From the NCBI GenBank assembly GCA_027186245.1, contig CP114489.1, positions 6,207,501 to 6,271,500 of the forward strand: a stretch of 64,000 nt of DNA, read 5' to 3'. Below are positions 24,057-37,590 of the stretch, in pieces; position 1 is the stretch's first letter; each line of letters opens with the position of its first letter. Under the pieces are notes generated by a model, which saw only the letters and a list, made by a program, of their open reading frames with translations, was not told the origin of the DNA and did no database searches. A program made the position numbers and the translations under genes. The DNA comes from Coriaria nepalensis. Its lineage: Eukaryota; Streptophyta; Magnoliopsida; Cucurbitales; Coriariaceae.

Positions 24057-27000
24057 TCATTTTCGAGCTGCATGGTAAAGCTCCAAATAGTCGAGAGCAG
24101 GCCGGTTCCAAGACCAGTCTTGCTCCGTCACTCTCTTGCATAAAGAGTTAAACCAACCCCGACGATTATACCATGCATCAATTGCCCTGGAAATGTTTTA
24201 TAAAAAAAAACAGTAATCAGATCATTTTACTTCAAATCCCATTCTCTCTAACAAAATTGATCCATATTTACACCCTAATATAACTACTAACAAGGGCTTA
24301 AACAAAGAAAATAGGAACAATGCGAAACTGGAATGTTTTCTTGCTGAAGATGACAAGTGGTTGCTCTTAGACCAATACGAGACTGCCACACACATTCTTA
24401 TCTATTTTCAACTCCTTAACTAGGACCGACCTGAGGCGACACATTGCCTATACTTGGTAAAAACAGATGATGAACTGACCTATTAAGAGCACAGTCAACA
24501 CCACCAGGATCGGCTCCATCAAAGTTGAAACCATTCGGTTCAAGACCTTCTGCTTGTGCCCTATCTTTCTCATGGTCAACATCAAATACAGTATCGTATA
24601 GTCCTATTGAAAAAATAAATTAATTAATTAAACAGAAAGTTAGGGAGGAAACAGAATAAAAACAGGTATTATCCAGAGACGCAGTAATCACTGAAAAGTG
24701 TACATTCTACTTAATTCATGTCACGAGAGAAGAAAAGTTGTTGAGCTGAAAATATGATACACTAAGAAGGATGCATTTGACGCACCTCCTGTTTTTCGAA
24801 CAACGGGTATCGAACCATATCTCATTGCAGTGAGCTGGGTGAGTCCACATGGCTCAAAAATCGAAGGAACCAATATGAAATCGGCACCGGCATATATCTA
24901 CAACAAAACCATATTTGAGTAATTATTTGCATAAGATTTAAGAATGTAAGGGTATGAATCTGTAACAACATACCAAGTGTGAAAGTGGCTCGTCATAAGT
25001 CAAACAAAGGCGAGCCCCGTCAGCATGAGAAGAATGCAACTGATTGGATAAGTTAACGAAATCGTTCTGAATCCGAGGGTCTGGAGCTGAACCAAGCAAT
25101 ACAACCTGCCATTGCAAATCTAATCAATTTGTTTTGTTCTCAACAAATAGGGCATGTTCAGTTTAGAGGAAATGAAGAGAAAAGAAATGAAATTTGTCAT
25201 ATTTCATGTTTGGTTGAAGTTGAGAAATGGCGAGAAGAAAAAGAGCTAATGAATAGTCCCCATTTTTGGTTTCTCTCATTTCTTGTTTCTCTCATTTCTT
25301 CTCTAATTGGTGAAGAAATGACTACAACTAAAACTATTCTTTTACTTTCTTTTCATTTCTTTTCCTCAAATTTCTTTAAACCAAGCATTTGCCCTTTGTG
25401 AATACTTAGCACTAACTTTAAGGAAAAACAAATCCTCATGTTTCTCTCACAATTGAGCGCAAAGTAGAAGAAAAAGACATTCAACTTATAACCTGTCCAC
25501 CACGATCTAAGGTCTGCCAAATAGCATGCTTGATGAGATGAATTCCTTTCTGGTGTGTTAACCGAGTAATAATTCCTATTAAAGGGAGATCGGCTTTTTT
25601 CAAACCAAGCTTTTGTTGTAAGGCTTCCTTGGCTGCTCTTTTTCCTTCAACAACATTCTCAGAAGTGTAAGGTACCTGGAATACAACCAAAACGGCTTAG
25701 AAAATTCTTTATTAATAATTAAACTGACAAGAAAAAGTAAACAATGAAACAAATCAAACGAAAGAATATACCGTAATAGGTAGACATTCTGATTGAGTGC
25801 AGGAGTAAGGAAAAAAAATAATAATAATAAAAAATTGCATTACTTACGGGGATGAACTTGTCATTATATGGGTCCCATATATTAGGGTCAATTCCATTCA
25901 CTATACCATGGAACTTGTAGAGATGAGGAGCAACAACAGGATTTCCTGAGACCTCCTTCGAATATGTGCGAGATACCTGCAAATATGAGCATAGCCACTA
26001 AGAAAAGAAAATAACCTGTACTAAAGGTTGGAAACGAAGTAATTAAATAAAAAGACAATTAAAGTGGGAACTATGGCAAAAGAAAAGAAAAAAAAAAAAG
26101 GAAATTACTTTACTTAAAAAATCAGTAAGCACTTACAGTTGTAGCCTTGTCTGAATATGTCATTGCTTTTCCAATGAAGTGAGCCCCAAATTCAAGGTTA
26201 TGAATTGTGAAAACAACTCGAGCTTTTGTAAGACCATAATGCACGTAATGATCCTTAAACAACCATGCAACTGGTGCACTAGACCAATCGTGGCAATGAA
26301 TAATATCCTGCCATATAGGCCAAGAAAGTACTGTATCAAGAAATATGTATGTGTTTTCTGCTAAGAACCGTCAAACTAATTAAAAAAGAAAAAAAAAAAA
26401 AAAAAAAAAAGAAAACCTTTCTCTCCAACCCTAAGAGATCCAAGACTATGGTTCGCCTATAGGTTAATTAGTTTAATCAATGCATGTAAAATATAAATGC
26501 ATTTATCCTATACAGAATAACAAGGTTGCGACAAGAAAATATTCAAGCTTCACCAGCTGTGATAGGATGAGTAAAAAATAGATGGAAACAGACTTCTATA
26601 ATGACAGACATTGGTGATGAGACAAAATCATAGAACTTACAGGACGAAATCCGCCCTGGAGCAGAAATTCAAGGGCAGCATGGCAAAAGAAACCAAATCT
26701 CTCAGCATCATTCCTACCACCATATATGCAACCTGCAGAAAAGAATCTGCAAAGCAGTGAACAAAAAAGCATTTAGAAATCTTGTTGATAACATCCTTAA
26801 CTGACTAACTAAACTTTGAGACAAAGGCATGCGGGAGTGGAAGTAAGATGTAATAACAATTTATAAAGGCCCAGATCTCATTTTTCTGCCCATATATACA
26901 AAGATGTAGGTATATATAAATGTGTGTAATAGATATGGATTTGCAGAAATAGGATCTCCATCAGATGGACATAAGGGGTCCATTACAGATGGATATGATG

Positions 27001-30000
27001 GACTAATAATGTCTCTCTTGCACATTACAGATGGATATGATTATAGATTCACACTTTCATTTCAGAGAAAATGGTACAAAAGATATCTATAACACAGCAG
27101 ACAGTATCAGAGGCAATGTGCTAATGGAATAATAGAAAGTCATACTTGCAAAGCTATTCTCACCCAAACAAGTCAAATATAGTAACCATCAAATGGTGCT
27201 TTTATGAAAGTCATAAAAGGTAATAATATCTTTAAACTACAAGAGAGAAGGATGATACCCTAACCTCTGCAAAGTGAACAACTAGACATATTACCTAATA
27301 TGAGTCGAAACTTGTGAATGAGTAGAAAACATGATGAAACCTCATCATCCAGATCATCAAGCATCAGAGATACGGTAAGAAAATTTACCCATTTTGTGGC
27401 TCCAAAAAGTACACAGAAAGCCCTTCCACCTTCCCATACCAAACTTTTATTTCAGTCCCACCCCAGGAATAGTTTTTGTGAAACTGGAAGTCCTTATGCT
27501 ATATAAGAATGCACATGATTAATAGATTAAAAAAATCACGAAATTTTGAGAACCAAATAATTATTCAGAAGCTATAATGCAAGAATAATAAGAAAATGGC
27601 ACAAAAAAGCCGAGACACTATTAAAAACTTGTCAGAGACGTTCTGAAAGAACAATGGGCAGAACAGAAAAGAAGAGAAATATAAAGTTTAAAAATTTTAA
27701 AAAATCAAGAAACAAAAAAACTTCATCATTCTAGCACTACTTGATCATTACAGATTACAAAAAACTTTATGGATAGCTTTTATTTTACCTGACAATTCCC
27801 TTAAAATTGAATTGCACAAATCAACCATATGCAAGACCCATAAAAATGTTCACTTTTTACTATCAGATGTAATTTATGAACTGATACTTCATAGCCAGTT
27901 CAAACAAATTTTAAATTCAACGAGATCTATAGACTTTCCGCAATGAAGCTTACATTGCTAAGGTTCAAACAGTCATACTTTGGAAGAATGATGTCCACGT
28001 TGTGATTTAAATCCTGAATAGCACGAGATAGGCTAGTGACAACATCACCAAGACCTCCAACCTGCATGACATATCAGAATTGCTGCATGACATATCAGAA
28101 TTGGAAAGTGATAAAGGGTATGTTTAGGCGAAAACACATAACAGTAGCATATAAGCAATTTTTTAAACTCAATCACATGGGAGGAACTTTACAGAAGGTC
28201 CCACAAATATATATATAACACCTATATATATTTTTTTTTTTAAATATATATATATAAAGTGAAGGTACAATTACAATAGAATAAAAAGTATAAGAAAAGA
28301 GAAATTTCTATCTAAAAAAAAAATTGGACATTTCAGGGAAACAAAACGAAATATGTTGGGCTAAATTGTACCAAGCAAAATTAATGAACTTGGTTTCATA
28401 AAACTTGCCTTTGCTATAGGAGCCATTTCAACAGCAATGTGCACAATGTGCATTGGTGGCTCCTTAGCAATTCCTCCAGTCACAGGTATGTGATAGTCCA
28501 TGCCATTTTTGTTGACAAATATTCCACTATCTTCCTTCTCAGAAAATACGAAGTCTATGGAATAGGCATCCAGTGGAACTTTCACTGTGAGAATACAAAG
28601 AATCATTACAAGCAATAAAGCAGGTGTACTTAACAAAGAAAACCAAATTGAAATTAGAACATCCATGGTTTAAAGGAAGTCTTTAGAAGTAGAAATTCAC
28701 CAGAAGTTTTGACATGTGTGCCATTATCAGCAGGCAACATCCTTTGTGGTGTCAATGGACCAATACCGTGCGTCCAATGGTTAAATGAGCCTCTGAACCA
28801 AACTTCTGGTTTTCCATTCAGAACTGTATTTGAGGGATTGTAGAAAATTGTGACTGCATGTCCTGCTTTAACATCAAGAGGCTCTGTATAAACTATGTGC
28901 TTCTGAGATAGTAGAAAGGTTTTCAAGGTTCTTTCTTTCATTTCAGCTTTCATACGTGCAGTTCTTTCTGCCTGTAGGAGAAGAACAAAATAAAGGTCAT
29001 CAACAAAGGACAATCATTAACAAAGGTTTTACTGCTTTAATTTAGGAAAAAGTGAAATTATCGTGCTGCTTTCTTTAATACAATAAAAATCTCATAAAAG
29101 ATCACTCTTGATTAAAGTTTGTAGAGAACTGACCTTGGCATGGATAGCTTCCTCTCTTAACCTCCTCTCCTCCTGCAGTTTCCTATATATTCGCTGTTCT
29201 TCCTCAACCCAATATAGTTCCTCTGGGATGCCTTTCGGAACAATAGCATGGAAATCCTGACGATTGTTATTATCATAAACAATGGCATGTTGAGGTGGTC
29301 CATCAGCAAAAACCCAGTCCAAGACAAGGGCTCCATCAGGAACAACAACTGCAGGGTATAAAGAAGCTCATATATATGTTGCGGGAAAATTCACTTCCAA
29401 CACAATAATATTGATTCAACATCATAGGAAGGGAGCAGAAAATATTAAGAGAATCCCTCCGTCCCTCAATTTCTGGGGTAGTCTTTAAAGCCACATATAG
29501 GATATTATTTTGCATGATTGAAACTGAACATTTTCCATAGATAAAATTACCATCTCAGATGTCCAAATCCACCGACCAATCAAAATCCCAACTGAAGAAG
29601 TACCCAAAGACTATCATTCATATCAATTGTATTTAAATTAAATATTAATATCAATTTATGCAGTGCGAGTATTCCCATGTCATAAAATCAATACAAGTTC
29701 CGTACAATCAAAAGTTAAAGTGCATAACAATATTGAGAAATTATAATAAAAAGATTGAGCTTTTGGGTTCCCCACATCTCATATGTTGCAAAGAATACTT
29801 AGGTGGACGGAATAATGTCAATGATTCAGTATAATAAGTTGTAGATGGCATTTTGGTAGAGGCTACAATTTCAGTGTGAAATTAACAAAGTAAAGGCCAT
29901 TTATAAAATGTAACAGAAGAAAAATTTACACATACCATCAGCATACCACCAGTCTCCATCTTTTTCCTCAGAAGTTGCAAGCATCTGAACAATGGACAAT

Positions 30001-31966
30001 CCGCCTATCCAGCTGTTATGCCCCCCATGAATCCAAAGATCTTTAACACGGGCTAGGGGACCTGAAACTTTATTGTAGTACAATCGAACAAAGTCTCCAC
30101 CCTTGAACTCATCTGGCTCAATGAACCAAACATTATCAACTGATCTTACAGCCTTCTTCACCAACCGCTGCAATATGTCTCGTCTCTTTTCAATTTCTAT
30201 CTTCGCTTGGGCTCTATCAGCTTCCCTTGCAGCGTTCTCTGCTTCCAATCTCCTCTGTTCTTCCGCCTTTCTTTCTCTTTCATCTCGCTCTTTAGCAAGT
30301 TTCTCAAGCTCCTTACGCTTCTCCTCAAGCAAGAAATCTTCAAATTCAAAGGCATCCATTCCACCTTCCACAAATAAGCAGAAATCCTTTTTGTCATTAT
30401 TGTCATAAACATCTTTTCCATTGAAGAATACAAAGTCTATCTTGTATGCCTGCTTGGGAACATGAAGCTGACAAGACCACCAATCCCCTTTGAGATGTGT
30501 TTTGTTCAACCTTATCGTGAAAGACTTCCACTTCCATTCATTAAATGCTCCCATAATCAGAACATTGGGCTCATTATTTAGAGTCGAAAAACTCCTGCTG
30601 AGGAACACTTCTATATCTTGATCGGGTCTAATAAGCTGTGGATAAACAAACAATTTTTTGCCGCTCAAGAAGTTGTCCTCAGCAAGCCTCTCAATTTCCT
30701 CTCTACGTAAATTTGCTTCAATATCCAACTTTAATTTTAGAGAAGCCTCTTTGGCTTTCTTTATATCTGTCTCAAGACTCTCAATGCTTACATCTCTAGC
30801 CAAGTCTAAATTATTTCCTTTTAAAACAGTTTCACTAGGTACATTTTCTATTTCTTTACTCTGTAACACTTTGATGTCTCCATCAACTCTACCCATACTT
30901 CCATTTTCAATCACTTGGTTTTTCGTATCACCGAGCATTAACTTGCTTACTGATGGTAGCTCCTTGATTTCCCCATCAAATTCATCAATTCTTTCTCTTC
31001 TCTTGGTTTCTGCTATTTCCTCCTCCTCAGTAAAATTTTCTGTTCTTTCCTTTTCAGATTCAATTTTCAGTTCAAGCGGTTTCTTGCTTGACCCTAAGTT
31101 ATTAATAGATGTTGGAGTTATCGAACTCTCTTTCTGCTCACTATCTCTTGAACTTTTCTTTTGACTATCTGTTCCTGAAGGTGTTTTCGGTCCCAATCCC
31201 TTGGAGGCAGGGCCTGTACGTCTTGCTGTTGACATTTTTCTCTGTCTCCTTCTAGGAAAATCTGCTAAGGCACGGTTTATCAGATTACTACAGGGAGACA
31301 AAAATAAAAATTCTGAACTTCAAATCAGAACCTAAATAACAATTAAAAACTCACCTGACATAGCAGTGACTCTATGTGAAACCCCACTTGTGAGTTGCCC
31401 TCTACGCCAGAAGCAGTTCTGGTGGAGAGGATAAACAACAGATATAGATTGAGACTAAATACGAGGTAAAAAAAATAATAATAACCCATTTGCATATAGT
31501 TTAGCAAAAGATGGGACTACAGCAAGTAGAGTTAGCTGTGAGCCTGATGGAATTAACTCCATTTAAGCTCAATCAATTAGTAACAAGAAAAAAAAATTGC
31601 GCATTTCATCAATAGAATAAGAATTCTCGTTAATTAAGAATCCAGCAAAAGACCCTATAAATCGAAATTCATAAATAACATTCAAATTTTCTCCAACAAT
31701 TAGGAAAAAAAAAATCCAGAATCAACACTAGAGTGATTAAGCTAAAAAACAATTCAAGTTTAAATGCATATCATAGAAAACATAGATGCAAAGCCATAAT
31801 ATACACTAGAGTGATTAAGCAAAGCGAAGCAAATTTTTACTGGAGTGGCAGAAGTAGAAGTTGACGCTCCATTAGGGAAAAATCCAAGAAATGGTTTGAG
31901 CTTGAAATTGTCTCCTTCACTGAAAACTACACTTCTATACCTCAATGCCTGCAAAGCCACCTCCAT
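24057..31966 (-). CDS. SS3: Starch synthase III, chloroplastic/amyloplastic, 1161 aa, 16 exons
   Basis: Adds glucose from ADP-glucose to alpha-1,4 chains of amylopectin in plastids (GT5). Exons (minus): 31966-31841, 31418-31355, 31264-29936, 29348-29134, 28971-28701, 28584-28409, 28061-27954, 27498-27389, 26746-26641, 26307-26137, 25976-25848, 25675-25493, 25105-24974, 24897-24786, 24603-24480 and 24186-24057. Every junction keeps frame to the TGA at 24057. Residues 1 to about 60 form a transit peptide (start [13 protein letters not shown]). Residues 65-260 are charged. Three starch-binding CBM53 modules lie at about 268-364, 446-548 and 610-705, with a coiled coil at about 373-436. The GT5 domain begins with [20 protein letters not shown], where the ADP-glucose motif spans 727-731. 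Later motifs are [33 protein letters not shown] and RKTGGLYDT. Intron 6 (28408-28062) is GC-AG; the rest are GT-AG. The length matches dicot SSIII. No defect was seen. Confidence 0.96.
25150..25394. mobile_element. MITE-like inverted-repeat element inside starch synthase III intron 12
   Basis: It begins GGGCATGTTCAGTTTAGAGG and ends with CTTTAAACCAAGCATTTGCCC-like sequence, so the ends are imperfect inverted copies, followed inward by AGAAATGAAA and its complement TTTCATTTCT. The size of 245 bp and palindromic layout fit a non-autonomous DNA transposon, of the hAT-like sort that starts GGGC.. in many plants. I could not find a clear target duplication, so the superfamily is open. The 90-codon open frame across it is not a gene. 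Confidence 0.55.
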
Positions 31967-32560
31967 CACGTAACTACTGCGTCGTTTTAACTTCCTTCTT
32001 CTCCTCCACCGCGGAATAACAAAACATCCTTCCGATCGCTTCTGTACCGTGGAAATTAATTAATAGATTAAATAAGAACGGTGACGTAAATACCTACCTT
32101 CAAAATAATTTTATTATTTACCCTTCTTATTATTCGTTAAAGAATAAAATTACAGTTTATTCGTTAAAAATAAAATAAAATAATTATTTAATATTTTCTT
32201 TCTTTTTTTTTTCTTGATGTATGTTTTTTTCTTTCTCAGATGTATATCTAAGTTGGTATATATTACTAAAATTGTTTGAAACAGAATGATTATAACTTAT
32301 TCATTTGCTTGAAACTTGATCCTTACTATATTTGTTCTATTGCTCTAAGGTTAAGGTATGTACCAAGTTTTAATTTTTTTTAATATTTTTTTAAAGATAT
32401 TATAGGTATAATAAAAATTGAACCAATAGACATACGTCAGTCTAATAAAAATTGGACCAATGTTAATATGTTGGTATAATAGAAATTTGATCAATCTCTT
32501 TTCTTTTTCAAATATTGATCTCAAAAATTTGTTTATTTATTTATTTTATATGAATGAATT
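31967..32560 (-). promoter_or_regulatory. Starch synthase III 5' leader and upstream region
   Basis: The base pairs next to the start (31967-32060) are less AT-rich (CTCCACCGCGGAATAAC on the plus strand), as expected for a 5' leader. Beyond about 32090 the sequence is AT-rich with no recognised element until the MULE fragment at 32570. No defined motif could be supported. Confidence 0.35.
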
Positions 32561-32569
32561 CATTTATTC

Positions 32570-32800
32570 CAATTTTGTCAGACAATAAAGGTTAATAATG
32601 TGGATGCTAATATATTTGAAGTGACATAAAATGATATTAGATTTATTGTCAACATACGGGAAAAGAGTTACACATGTAAAGTATTTGACTTGTCGATATA
32701 CGGGAAGTGACACAAGATGATAATTGCGGATGTCTATGACACAATAAGAAGACTTGTCGGAATTCGATTCTACCGATACCGGTTGAAAATATTTCATAAT
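32570..32800 (+). pseudogene. MULE (MURA) transposase C-terminal fragment
   Basis: The plus-strand frame gives NIREKSYTCKVFDL, the SWIM-like segment, and in a second frame HNKKTCRNSILPIPVEN, the zinc-knuckle end. Both align segment by segment with the larger relic at 58620-59115 (NLGRKSYICRVFDFDKISCAH and HNRLTCHNLIPLS). The part between the two motifs is deleted and a stop sits in the first, so this is a small internally deleted copy. Confidence 0.65.
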
Positions 32801-32984
32801 ATTATATTTGTTATTTTATTTTATAGGAATATTTAGTATCTTTATTTATTATTTTTTTTTTTGTATAAATATTTAGGATGTTTATTTAAGAAAAAAAAAT
32901 ACTAAGAGAACGAATCGATAGACACTAGTCCAAACCGAAATGATTGGACCAAAATCTTGAGTTGAGATTGTTCATATAAATTTG

Positions 32985-33640
32985 ACTTTTAATATTAATT
33001 ACAAATTTTGAATTAAATCCTGATTCATAATTAGAGTTGGTCAAAATTACTATTTTATCCATTTATCAGTGAACGGTTAATTTTTAACTTAATTATAAAT
33101 TTAAGCTCAAAACTATTCAGTTCCAGAATTGACTTAAGGAAACCAATATATAATCTTCAATAAAGAAGGTTTGGACTTCTTATTTGTAAATTATATTTCC
33201 AGCCGTTTATCCAATGAACCTCTAAAGCAAAAGTTTTTAACCTATATAAACAAACTGTGACGAGTAAATCAAAAGATCCAGTTAACATAAATAGAAGTTC
33301 ATGACTACTTAGGATTCAGATTGATCTACATATGATCATCTATTTATATGAATAGAACTCTTTTATGGAAAATGACATGTTAATTAAAAATTAATTCATA
33401 TCGGGTCATGACATATATAATTAATTATATAAAGCACCTCCACTAAACTATATATCTAATCAGTGATCCGGATCTAGATCACTTGCATTCATAATGTTAG
33501 AGGATTGTACTAGCACCTACATATTAAAGATTTCATATTTTAATATATTACGACAATTTAATTCATCATTTATAATTTTAATCCTCTCGTACTATTAAAA
33601 AAATTATAACTACATAAATGAATTATAATTTTCTAATATT
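32985..33640 (+). repeat. Fragment of the same copia-type LTR family as 5407-7259
   Basis: It is colinear with about 6490-7140 of the solo LTR. Shared blocks include TTGATTCATAATTAGAG-like sequence, CAGTTCTAGAATTRA, GAAGAAGGTTTGGA, TTAATTCATATCGGGTC and TATATAAAGCACCTCCACTAA, in the same order and orientation. It is truncated at both sides, with no TG..CA ends seen. Confidence 0.75.
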
Positions 33641-34717
33641 AAGACACATAACAGTCAATCAATTCATGACGACAAAATCAGTTAAACAGTATGAATAACT
33701 TAACAGTCATTAACAACAACTCATCAAGTATCAAAAATATATTTTATATTATATGTGAGATTTATAGTTACTTGAAATTTGTGCTATTCCTTAAGAAGGT
33801 TTTTGGAAATTCCTTTAGCTAGTTAACAACCTAACCGAGCATATATTTAAACTTGACTTATTAAAAACTTTATTAACTAATTAATATTTATTAACCTATA
33901 TATTATATATATTTGACAAACTATATTGCTCTCTGAAAATAAAATTCTTTAACTAGCAAATGAGAATTTAATTATTAATTAATATCTTGCATATATAATG
34001 TATTAATAGTGTTTAAAAATTACAATCTTATATATAAATAACATACCAATCTTGTATTAAAATCTTTTTATCCCGTATATATAATATACTACTCGTGTAT
34101 GTAAAATATACATTATTATACATATATATAACATATTAATCTTATATTAAATATCACTATCATACATATATATCTATAAACAATTAGAAACAAATTAAAT
34201 CATTATAAACTACCATGCTAGCTTTTCTGTTCAGTTGATTTTCTAATCATTAATAGCTCTTTATCTCACCTGAATTTTTCTTATATTCAAACAAGTGAAC
34301 TTAACAAGTAAATCTTAACTCCATTTATCTATTTCACTTTTAAATCTCTCAATAATAATGAGAATTTTACTTCATATACAATTTCATAAGAAAGAAGAAT
34401 GACGGACTCACCTCGCAAGTTTGAATTTTCTTTACTCAAAGGAACATGAACATTATGAGAGCAGAGTTGAAGTCAAAGAAGAAGGAAACAAAAATGTGTG
34501 CTCTTAGATTTCGTGATTATAAGAGGTCTTAAGAATTAAAGCTAAGTGAATGTGCAATAAGAATAATAATTGGTGTAAGACACGTTCTAGGTACAATCTG
34601 ATCATGTTTTTTTTTCTGTAAGGGTTGGTTAAGAGAGTAAAAAAAAATAAGGCAGGTAATTAGCATATTTCTCTTATATGGTCTAGCGTTGAGTTTACTT
34701 CCCCTCCCCTTCCCTTT

Positions 34718-34800
34718 TTTCATTACTATTATTATTATTATTAGTATTAGTATTATTAGTAGTAATAGTAGTATTAATAATAATTATTATTATTATTATT
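34718..34800. repeat. Trinucleotide microsatellite (ATT/TAG variants)
   Basis: Runs of ATT interrupted by AGT and GTA triplets, followed by TAATAATTATTATTATTATT, giving a partly self-complementary tract. Confidence 0.85.
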
Positions 34801-36699
34801 TCATTGTAATCTAATATGCTTAAGAGAAAAAAACATTTTAGGCTTATCTTTTAATTATTTTCGTAAACATACTCGGAGGTTAATACTGGCTTACAGGGTT
34901 TTAACCTCAAATACACAAAGTTTCTATACATATTACAAATTTTAAGGTACAAATTTAGTTTGACTATAAAACAATAGTTAGGAAGGGCATTAAATAAAAC
35001 TTACGAAGGTCTCAAATAACGTGGGTTTACTAGTTGCCTTCCTCTCTTCCCCTCCATATAAACATAGATTTACTTCACCTTCCCTAAAATAAGATCCAAA
35101 TACGAAAAGAGTCGTTCTCCTCAAACCAAATAGAAGCTTTAAAGGGGGTAGAAGTAGCACTTTCTTTGATCGCCTAATTGGCTAGTGGCTATAACTTTAT
35201 ATGAAACATGTCAGTAAATTATGACATCTTCAGAAGGTTGATCTTCATGTAAGTACATAGTGTTAGATGTCATTGGAGGCGTCAAACTCAGCCGCATCAC
35301 CCAAGTAAATCAAATATTTTCTTTTAACGGTAGTAAAAATAATATTATTGAGGACTAATAGAAGAAGTTATATTCCTAGTGAAAACGATTTTTCTTTTTG
35401 AAACTTGAGGAGATGGATCGCAAAATCAAAGTGATCATGATGTCTACTACATGTATATTATAAAGTATAAACTACTTAATATTATTAAGTGCGTCACTAG
35501 TGAATCATGAATATGATGGATCGCTGTTTATTGAAAGTATATCTCACCGCAAGCATTGATATCTATAAAAGTTATACATGAAACCGAGCCACCGATTTAT
35601 CAAAACTAAACTAAAAAATATATATTTAATTTATCATAAATATAATATATATTAAAAATTCCCTTAAATATATTATATATATAATTTTTTTATTATTATT
35701 ATATTTTTAGGTAAACTCAATATATTCTAAAATTTTCATAAAATGAAATAAAGAGAAAATTTTTTAAATTGGTTTGTGATATTTACGTATCCCTCGATTG
35801 ATCGGTCAACATGTGGTGGAAGTTAGTAAGATTTACGTGGCTGACATAAATCAAGCAGTTTTAGAATTTCTTCTTCTTTCCCTAATAAGTATGATTTAAC
35901 ATGGATTGGGATTCTTTGCATTTTGAAAAAAAGAGAAGAATGAGACTATGAGAGGGAATATTACCTAATAGTATTAATAAATTAACAGTTGATCAGTTTG
36001 ATATGACATTGTAAAACAAATATATGTCATATAAACGTAACGAATATGATCTTGGCCGTCCAACTAAGTTGGATTTAGTAATGTTATACATAGGAGGAGA
36101 TAGCATGATTAAGAGAGTAGCATATGCCAATTACATATAATGTCAATTGTCAAAGCAAGTGGGTCTAATTAGACTAATAAACCTAATGCTATATTACCAC
36201 AGAAATCAAGCAGTACCGCTAAAACGTTTTCAGTGGCCCTATAAATAAACTAAGAACAGTGCTTAAATACTATACGATCTCATCCTATAGTACTCATTTA
36301 TATATTGAAAACGACACCGCAACAATCTATATAAAGATAAAAGCAAAATTTTCTTCCCCTTGAAGTTAATTTCAAAGATGCTTCAAGAAAAATAAAATAA
36401 ATAATAAACTATATATATACATCTATAATTAAGTATCGAATTATGGCGTGGGTGAATTTTTACTTTCTTATAGTACCTCATATATTAGATCAATAGCTTA
36501 TTATATAAAATAAAGTTAAATTTAAATTTAAAATTTTTTTAATATATATTTATATATATCTTAAAATAAATTTAGCACGGAATTATAATCTTATATATAT
36601 CAAATAAATAATATATATATATATATACATCGAAGATTTATGAGAATAATCAATTATTAAGATTGCTAATCTTGCTTTTATAATTAAAAAAAAGGAAAA

Positions 36700-36785
36700 T
36701 AATATATAAATATATATGTATATGTATATATGTATATGTGTATATAGATATATATATATATATATATATGTATATGTATGTATAG
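36700..36785. repeat. TA/TG-rich microsatellite
   Basis: Alternating TATATG, TATGTG and TATATA units over about 85 bp, typical of a decayed dinucleotide microsatellite. Confidence 0.8.
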
Positions 36786-37590
36786 AAATGTAAGTTATAT
36801 ATATGAATTAAGTTGTTGAAGAGAATAATTAAATGAACATTGAAAGGGAACTGTCTACAGACAAATGGGTCCCGGCGGCTTACAATACAAAAGATTCTAG
36901 AAATTGATTTCTGTAATAATCAATTTCAAAATAATGACATGGCTTGATTTGATATTATTTGTTGAAAAAGTTCGTACGGGAGAGGAATCGATATATATAT
37001 ATATATGCACGATGGTATCCATGGAATGATTGAAGTCATAGAAAAAATCACCCACGGATACAGAATGAGAAGGAAAAATAATATGAAGCTTAAAATAGGA
37101 GGGTTAAAAAAAAAAAAAATCTATTTTAATTAGAGCATTCTTCGATTTTTTAAAATATCTTACTGATTATAATTTTATAAAATCTGCGTAAAAATTATAT
37201 AAAAGAAAAAAGACTTGCATTATATTTTTTAAATTTTATTTTATTATAATGATTCTTTAAATTTAAAGAAATATTATAATATTAATTAATATTTTTATTA
37301 ATATTTTCTTTTTTATCTTATATTTTAGTATTATTTATTATCGCATTTATTATTTTTCTCTCTTCTTACATTAATATTTTATTTTCCCTCTTATAATAAA
37401 AAAAAATGATTTAAAAGTAATATATATTTAATCTAAATAATAGAATAGAAAATTAGATGTGGAGTTGAGATAAATTTAATTAGCTAAAATTAAGTCAACT
37501 TTAAATAGTCAGATAGTTAATCGGATGTAAATACTCTTAATAATGATCAACTAAGTAATAAGACCGGACAATCTTCATATCAACTTACCC

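Larger units (their letters stand above)
33641..37590. other. Long AT-rich region without recognised genes
   Basis: Mostly AT-rich intergenic sequence with microsatellites (ATT repeats at about 34720-34800; TATATG/TATATA repeats at about 36700-36785). No open frame has recognisable domains. A 64-codon minus-strand frame at 34529-34723 is not supported. Short stretches near 35030-35280 and 36850-36900 are less AT-rich but not coding by any pattern I know. Confidence 0.45.

Noticed and set aside
25129..25401. 90-codon plus-strand open frame
   Set aside because: It is within a starch synthase III intron and spans the MITE-like inverted repeat; no domain.
30658..31164. 168-codon plus-strand open frame
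   Set aside because: It is the antisense shadow of starch synthase III exon 3; the minus strand encodes the recognised protein.
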